Source of the DNA: CAYUJH01 sp964394585
Lineage (GTDB): Bacteria > Bacteroidota > Bacteroidia > Cytophagales > Flammeovirgaceae
Reading direction: 5' to 3'
Length of the DNA: 58,585 bases
Assembly (NCBI GenBank): GCA_964394585.1
Contig: CAYMYI010000009.1
Span: forward strand, 1 to 58,585
Numbering within the stretch: position 1 is the first letter of the stretch; every line of letters starts with the position of its first letter. The translations under genes were made by a program, and so were the position numbers. The notes under the pieces were generated by a model, which made no database searches, was not told the origin of the DNA, and was given only the letters and a program-made list of their open reading frames with translations. Positions 54,625 to 58,585 of this stretch are shown one piece after another.

Positions 54625-55455
54625 TTAGGTGACAACTTGGGCTGCTTTCCGTTGGTGTTCCGTCATCCCACCCATTACCTTCTCCATGATGCGTACTTTC
54701 CCCCAACGTGGTGCTGTGCGCAACGAGTATACCAACATCTTGGTAAGGAACCCAGGCAGCACGGTAGTTTGCTTTCCTAAAGCACGCAAAATGGGAACCC
54801 CCACTTGTTCTGGCGTTAACGACATATCCATCTTCATATCGGCGCGCTGTCCAAAACCGCTGGCTACAGGCCCCGGAGCCGCTGCCAATACATCTACACA
54901 ATACGGTTTCAACTCACGGGCAATTGCTTCGGCAAGCGACTGTACATATGCCTTGGTTGCCGCATAATTCGCCGAGTAGGGCACTCCTTGGAATGCTACT
55001 AATGAGCTTAATAATATAATCCCCCCTCGCTTTTGTTTGGCAAACTGATTGGCAAAATAATGGGTAAGTGTAAGCGCTGCTTCTACATTCACGCGCAGCA
55101 TGTTGACCTCTTCGTGAATAGAAGCTTTTAAAAACTCGCCAGATGTGCCGAAACCAGCAGAAGGAATGAACAGCCCAACATTTCGGTTTCTTGTCGCTTG
55201 AATTACCGCGTCGATTCCCAACAAATCGCTCATATCGCCTACTACAACGTCTACCTGGACTCCGTGCATTTCGGAAAGCAACTCGGCGATGGCTTGCAAG
55301 GCACTTTCGTTACGCCCATTTAAAATTAGGTTGAACTTAGCCGATGCTAACTGGGTAGCTAACTCTTTGCCTATGCCAGAGCTAGCGCCTGTAACCACTG
55401 CCCACTCTCCATATTTCTGATGGAGTTTCTTTTTTTCTTTTTCAGAAAGGTGCAT
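54625..55455 (-). CDS. Short-chain dehydrogenase/reductase
   Basis: A 276-residue NAD(P)-dependent oxidoreductase. The cofactor motif is VVTGASSGIGKELA (TGxxxGIG), then ILNGRNE with an Arg after strand 2 that suggests NADP. The catalytic set is SSLVAFQGVPYSANYAATKA (Ser, Tyr-x-x-x-Lys). PGFLTKMLVYSLRTAPRWGK near the C-terminus resembles SDRs of the DltE/YqjQ type; the substrate is not clear. It is last in a Crp/Fnr-membrane protein-SDR series, 26 bp after the membrane protein. Confidence 0.92.
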   Translation of the reverse strand: MHLSEKEKKKLHQKYGEWAVVTGASSGIGKELATQLASAKFNLILNGRNESALQAIAELLSEMHGVQVDVVVGDMSDLLGIDAVIQATRNRNVGLFIPSAGFGTSGEFLKASIHEEVNMLRVNVEAALTLTHYFANQFAKQKRGGIILLSSLVAFQGVPYSANYAATKAYVQSLAEAIARELKPYCVDVLAAAPGPVASGFGQRADMKMDMSLTPEQVGVPILRALGKQTTVLPGFLTKMLVYSLRTAPRWGKVRIMEKVMGGMTEHQRKAAQVVT

Positions 55456-55481
55456 AATTTTTAATGTATTAAATCGAAGAA

Positions 55482-56246
55482 TTAAAAACGAAGAAAAGGC
55501 TTACCCTGAAACGCCTGCCAAAGCACATAAAACGCTAAGAGCGCATAGAAAGCCGCCGCTAAAAACGTTAGTTTTACATCTTTCAGGAGATAATACGCCA
55601 GGATAGGCAACACTTGCAGCGCATGCATCCCTATGAAATGCGCAATGCGCGGATCACCATACTTACGGCTCCAATTCAAGAAAGGAAGCCCTGCTTCCCC
55701 ATCCGGGCCGCCAATTGTGTGAGAAAGTCGCGCGCCCATTACAAACCCTTCTAAGGAGAAAATCACGAAGAGCAGAATGCCCAAGCGAATCCCCCAAACA
55801 TATGCGCTGGGTAACTCAGGGAAACTTTGCTGAAAAAATAAGATACCAATGTAGGCAGTCCACAGTGTGGCAACTGTTGCGGCAAGCGCCATCATTTGAT
55901 ACAAAAACGAATAAAAAGGTGTGCTTAAATTAAAGTGCGATTGCTGCCCCCGCGCTGCCTGTATGGCAATGTATACAATTTCAAAACCTAAAGTGATGAC
56001 CACCGCCCAGCTATACCAGCGAATCGCCAAACTCTGCCCTAAGTAAGCCGTATACCAAGCCATTGTCAGGCTAAAAATCCCTATGGAAAGCGCAAACTTG
56101 ATGGGCTTATGCCATGCATTAACACCTACAATCTGCACTGAACTCGTGCGGCTTAGCACAACAAACAGCAGAGCTAGCAGTAGGTTCGCCACCCCAAAAT
56201 AGAACAACAAGGCGTTGCGGTCTTTGAACGATTCTATCCAAGTCAT
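55482..56246 (-). CDS. Seven-pass membrane protein of unknown function
   Basis: A 254-residue protein with about seven membrane segments. Two conserved-looking loops carry His: NAWHKPIKFALSIG and FVMGARLSHTIGGPDGE, and a third HFIGMHALQVLPI lies in a membrane segment. Repeated His near membrane faces can mean haem or metal binding, but no family is recognised. It lies between the Crp/Fnr gene (68 bp upstream) and the SDR gene (26 bp downstream), probably one transcript. Confidence 0.78.
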   Translation of the reverse strand: MTWIESFKDRNALLFYFGVANLLLALLFVVLSRTSSVQIVGVNAWHKPIKFALSIGIFSLTMAWYTAYLGQSLAIRWYSWAVVITLGFEIVYIAIQAARGQQSHFNLSTPFYSFLYQMMALAATVATLWTAYIGILFFQQSFPELPSAYVWGIRLGILLFVIFSLEGFVMGARLSHTIGGPDGEAGLPFLNWSRKYGDPRIAHFIGMHALQVLPILAYYLLKDVKLTFLAAAFYALLAFYVLWQAFQGKPFLRF

Positions 56247-56314
56247 ATCTTCTTCTTATAATTGATGATATGACAAAGATGGACAAAGCCAATCCTAAAA
56301 ACGATAACATATGT

Positions 56315-56902
56315 TTACACTTTTGAAGAATCGGTTTTCTTCAGTCGGCTGAGGTGCACGGGTGTGATTCCTAAATACGAGGCAATCATGTGCTGCGGTA
56401 CTCGGTTATGGATATTAGGAAAAATCTCTGTGATGGAATCGTAGCGTTCTTTCGGCGTGCGGGCGTAGGTGTTCCGAATGCGATTATCCTGATAAATGAA
56501 GTAAAACTCGGCAATAAGCCTCCCTAGCTTTTCGCCTTCTGCCAGGTGAGCATACCCCCACTCCACAGACTTGCGAGGCAATACCACCGTATCGGTATCT
56601 TCCAAGGCTTGCAAAGTATACATAGAGGGTTGCTGTTGTATAAAGCAAGAGTAATCGGCAATAAACTGATTTTCCAATGCAAAATGAATGCTATGTTCTA
56701 CGCCTTCTCGGTCGGTAATCTTCACACGGATGATACCTTTTTCGATAAAGAAAATCTCATTCGGCACACGCTGAGGGTAACTTAACACGGCTTTTTTAGG
56801 AAACGACTTGCGAAAACACCCCGAGAGAAATCCGCGCATTTCTTCATCGGTGATGGTAATCATGCTTTGTATGGCGTATTCAATGGGCTGCATAGTATCC
56901 AC
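56315..56902 (-). CDS. Crp/Fnr-family transcriptional regulator
   Basis: A 195-residue regulator. A cyclic-nucleotide-type beta-barrel (about 35-120) has KAVLSYPQRVPNEIFFIEKG, and the C-terminal helix-turn-helix includes HMIASYLGITPVHLSRLKK, the standard layout for short Bacteroidota Crp/Fnr-like regulators. The N-terminal iron-sulfur cysteines of true Fnr are lacking, so the effector is not oxygen through a cluster. It likely controls the membrane protein and SDR genes that follow it. Confidence 0.92.
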   Translation of the reverse strand: MDTMQPIEYAIQSMITITDEEMRGFLSGCFRKSFPKKAVLSYPQRVPNEIFFIEKGIIRVKITDREGVEHSIHFALENQFIADYSCFIQQQPSMYTLQALEDTDTVVLPRKSVEWGYAHLAEGEKLGRLIAEFYFIYQDNRIRNTYARTPKERYDSITEIFPNIHNRVPQHMIASYLGITPVHLSRLKKTDSSKV

Positions 56903-56970
56903 ATAGAATTGTAGATGGAAATTTAGTGTTTTTTACAAAACTCTGAAAGAAAGGACAATGGGCATAAAAA

Positions 56971-57009
56971 AAGCTATCGCAAACGTGGTAATACCACTTT
57001 CACGATAGC
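56971..57009 (-). terminator. Trigger-factor gene terminator
   Basis: Outer arms GCTATCG/CGATAGC (56973-56979 with 57003-57009) enclose an inner GTGG/CCAC hairpin. On the minus strand a T-run follows (complement of the A-run at 56966-56972). It lies just after the tig stop. Confidence 0.75.
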
Positions 57010-57033
57010 CTTCTTATGCTCCTGAATGAATAA

Positions 57034-58461
57034 CTACTCAGCAGCAGTATCTTGGTCGTTATTTTCTTCTGCTATTTGTTGTTCAGCATTTTCGGTAACT
57101 TTTGCATCCTGCTCTTCACGCATCTTTTCAAAAATGGTGTTAAGTTCTGCGATTGACTTAGGCTCTTGCTCTATGGTTACTTTTTCCATAAAGTAGCTGA
57201 TGGTTTTCTGCAAAATGGCAGTATCTAATACGTTCTGCATAAACTCACGTCCCTGCTCTTTATTTTCCATCATTCGGTTGGAGAGGTCGTCGATAAAATC
57301 GTCGCCGAACTGATCGAGTGACATGCCTCCCAAACGCTGGCTTACTTCAAACCGGCGCGCCCGCTGAACGTCCGCCTCTTCTACTTTTAAATCTTCTTTA
57401 TTGAAGAAGAACGAAGTAATTGCTTTCCAGTTCAAAAACTCTTTAAAGCTTTTCATGTTCGTTTCAACTTCTTCAGTGCCCATCTTTTCGCTGTTTTCTG
57501 AGATGATTTTCCGAATCATCTCATCGTTAAACTCAAACGAAATATGCTCTAGCAATGCTTCACGCACTTTATTTTCCGTCCACGAGCGAATAGCGTCTTT
57601 GTATTGATTGGCGAGATCTTCTTTATATTTCTGGCGGAACTCTTCTTCTGAAGAAACCTCGCCTTCACCAAGCGCTTTATCAAAAAAGTCTTGATTGAGT
57701 TCGGGTTTCACTGAGCGTTGGATTTTCTGTATCTCTAACACAAATTCTCCTTCGAGCTTTGCAGTTTCGTCGTCTTCTTTGTAGAAGAGCATTTTCAAGG
57801 ATTTATCTTCGGGGAAGGCAGTCCGTAAGTCGAAAGTTACGGTTTCTCCCACTTTTTTCCCTACAAATAAATCGTGCATCACTTCGGTGAGCTGGTTGGT
57901 TGGTAGTACGGTTTCTTCTTCGAACTGCGTAGCTTCTTGCTTAAAAATACCAGTAACGAAATCGCCAATTTCAATAGCTTCTACGTCTTGCTGTTCGCTC
58001 ATGCGCTCACGCAATTTGTCAAGCTCGGTTTCTACGTCATCATCGGTAGGTACAGGCTCGTAAGAATCGACCGAAACAGTGCTTAAATCAATCTCGATTG
58101 GAGGCACATACAGCGTTTCCATTTCAAATTGGTGCTCTTCGTTGAAGCGCATCAGTTGTTCGGGAGTGAGCATCTCGCCTTTTACCTGCGGGTGGATAAG
58201 CGGGGTAACCTCTTGTTCTTTCAAAAAAGCATCGATTTGGTCTGAAACTTCTTTATTGAACACCTCCATCACAATAGATTTCCCGAACATATTTCGAATA
58301 AGTGTTGGAGGGACTTTTCCCGGGCGAAACCCTTTCAAATTCACATTTTTACCATACTGTTTCAATTGTTTCTGAAACTCGGGGTAATAGTCTTCTTTCG
58401 ATACCGCAACGCTGAGTTTAGCGTACCCTGTTGCGTCGTTTTTTTCGATGTCGATTTTCAA
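57034..58461 (-). CDS. tig: Trigger factor chaperone
   Basis: A 475-residue ribosome-associated chaperone for nascent proteins. The N-terminal ribosome-binding signature GFRPGKVP lies in KNVNLKGFRPGKVPPTLI (about residues 38-55). The centre holds a PPIase-like (FKBP-type) region that looks degenerate, as in other Bacteroidota, and the C-terminal half forms the helical cradle. The tail is acidic (AEQQIAEENNDQDTAAE). Length is a little above the E. coli protein. It lies downstream of a tRNA-Leu gene, with a terminator between them. Confidence 0.96.
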   Translation of the reverse strand: MKIDIEKNDATGYAKLSVAVSKEDYYPEFQKQLKQYGKNVNLKGFRPGKVPPTLIRNMFGKSIVMEVFNKEVSDQIDAFLKEQEVTPLIHPQVKGEMLTPEQLMRFNEEHQFEMETLYVPPIEIDLSTVSVDSYEPVPTDDDVETELDKLRERMSEQQDVEAIEIGDFVTGIFKQEATQFEEETVLPTNQLTEVMHDLFVGKKVGETVTFDLRTAFPEDKSLKMLFYKEDDETAKLEGEFVLEIQKIQRSVKPELNQDFFDKALGEGEVSSEEEFRQKYKEDLANQYKDAIRSWTENKVREALLEHISFEFNDEMIRKIISENSEKMGTEEVETNMKSFKEFLNWKAITSFFFNKEDLKVEEADVQRARRFEVSQRLGGMSLDQFGDDFIDDLSNRMMENKEQGREFMQNVLDTAILQKTISYFMEKVTIEQEPKSIAELNTIFEKMREEQDAKVTENAEQQIAEENNDQDTAAE

Positions 58462-58493
58462 AGCATTGAAGATTTATGACGAGAAACTTACTG

Positions 58494-58526
58494 AAAAAAA
58501 AACTCAATCTTTCGCGATTGAGTTTT
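58494..58526 (-). terminator. Terminator after tRNA-Leu
   Basis: A perfect 11-bp stem (58499-58509 with 58516-58526) and a 6-nt loop. On the minus strand a T-run follows (complement of the A-run at 58494-58502). It separates the tRNA transcript from tig. Confidence 0.85.
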
Positions 58527-58532
58527 ACTGTG

Positions 58533-58585
58533 TGCGGATGGAGGGACTCGAACCCCCATGCCTCGCGGCGCTAGATCCTAAGTCT
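58533..58585 (-). tRNA. tRNA-Leu (TAG), 5' part outside window
   Basis: On the minus strand the visible part runs from the anticodon arm through the variable arm and T-arm to the acceptor. The loop CTTAGGA gives anticodon TAG (leucine). The T-arm is GGGGG-TTCGAGT-CCCTC, followed by the acceptor 3' strand CATCCGC and discriminator A. A long variable arm, as in class II tRNAs, fits leucine. CCA is not encoded. The D-arm and 5' acceptor strand lie beyond the right edge. Confidence 0.88.

Noticed and set aside
1..58585. CRISPR arrays, insertion sequences or prophage
   Set aside because: I saw no regularly spaced repeats, no transposase or integrase frame, no terminal inverted repeats with target duplication, and no phage structural gene.

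Overview
The window reads as chromosomal DNA of a member of the Bacteroidota, most likely a Cytophagales-type bacterium. The signs are a SusC/SusD outer-membrane pair, a second TonB-dependent receptor, lineage-typical families (DUF6090, DUF6503, a Bacteroidota-type SdhA and a long LysRS), almost no Shine-Dalgarno sequences, and promoters of the TTTG-N19-21-TAnnTTTG class. Genus is not claimed. A run of 10 Ns shows that the source is a draft assembly.

Layout. 1-5.9 kb: a TPR/SpoIIE phosphatase sensor (cut by the left edge), a TonB receptor, a small membrane-anchored protein, and a membrane-protein gene broken by a 5-bp tandem duplication. 5.9-13.5 kb, minus strand: an apparent operon susC-susD-sigma factor-TPR membrane protein, then a DUF6090 gene. 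13.6-17.4 kb: lysS facing rpmH-(37-aa ORF)-rnpA, and a TonB with two extra N-terminal membrane segments. 18.1-23.5 kb, minus strand: a tripartite exporter operon tetR-ABC-HlyD-TolC whose ABC subunit has a degenerate nucleotide-binding domain. 23.7-29.8 kb: a truncated type-III-restriction-like helicase, a TPR/ankyrin exported protein and two small unknowns. 29.8-32.8 kb, minus strand: merC-yidD-copA with a well-formed promoter. 32.9-36.3 kb: a SecA-derived mini-protein, a charged membrane protein, a lipoprotein form of RidA, a lipoprotein and a secreted two-repeat protein. 36.4-46.3 kb: housekeeping and signalling genes (EamA transporter, Holliday-junction-resolvase-like protein, Bcp, ECF sigma with a small membrane partner, glycosyltransferase, PriA, Tex, RlmB). 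46.9-52.6 kb: an LCIB-type carbonic anhydrase, PEP carboxylase and a lone SdhA/FrdA. 52.8-58.6 kb: RluB, a DUF6503 lipoprotein, SDR/membrane protein/Crp-Fnr, trigger factor, and the 3' part of a tRNA-Leu.

The most interesting unit is 46.95-52.56 kb. An LCIB-family (beta-like, theta) carbonic anhydrase lies directly upstream of ppc, and ppc is only 15 bp from a solitary succinate dehydrogenase/fumarate reductase flavoprotein gene. Together they suggest a bicarbonate-supply plus anaplerotic or C4-dicarboxylate module: CO2 to HCO3-, HCO3- plus PEP to oxaloacetate, then the fumarate/succinate step. Other notable points are the degenerate ABC exporter, the SecA-derived mini-protein, the exported RidA, the 37-aa basic ORF between rpmH and rnpA, and the TonB with extra membrane segments.
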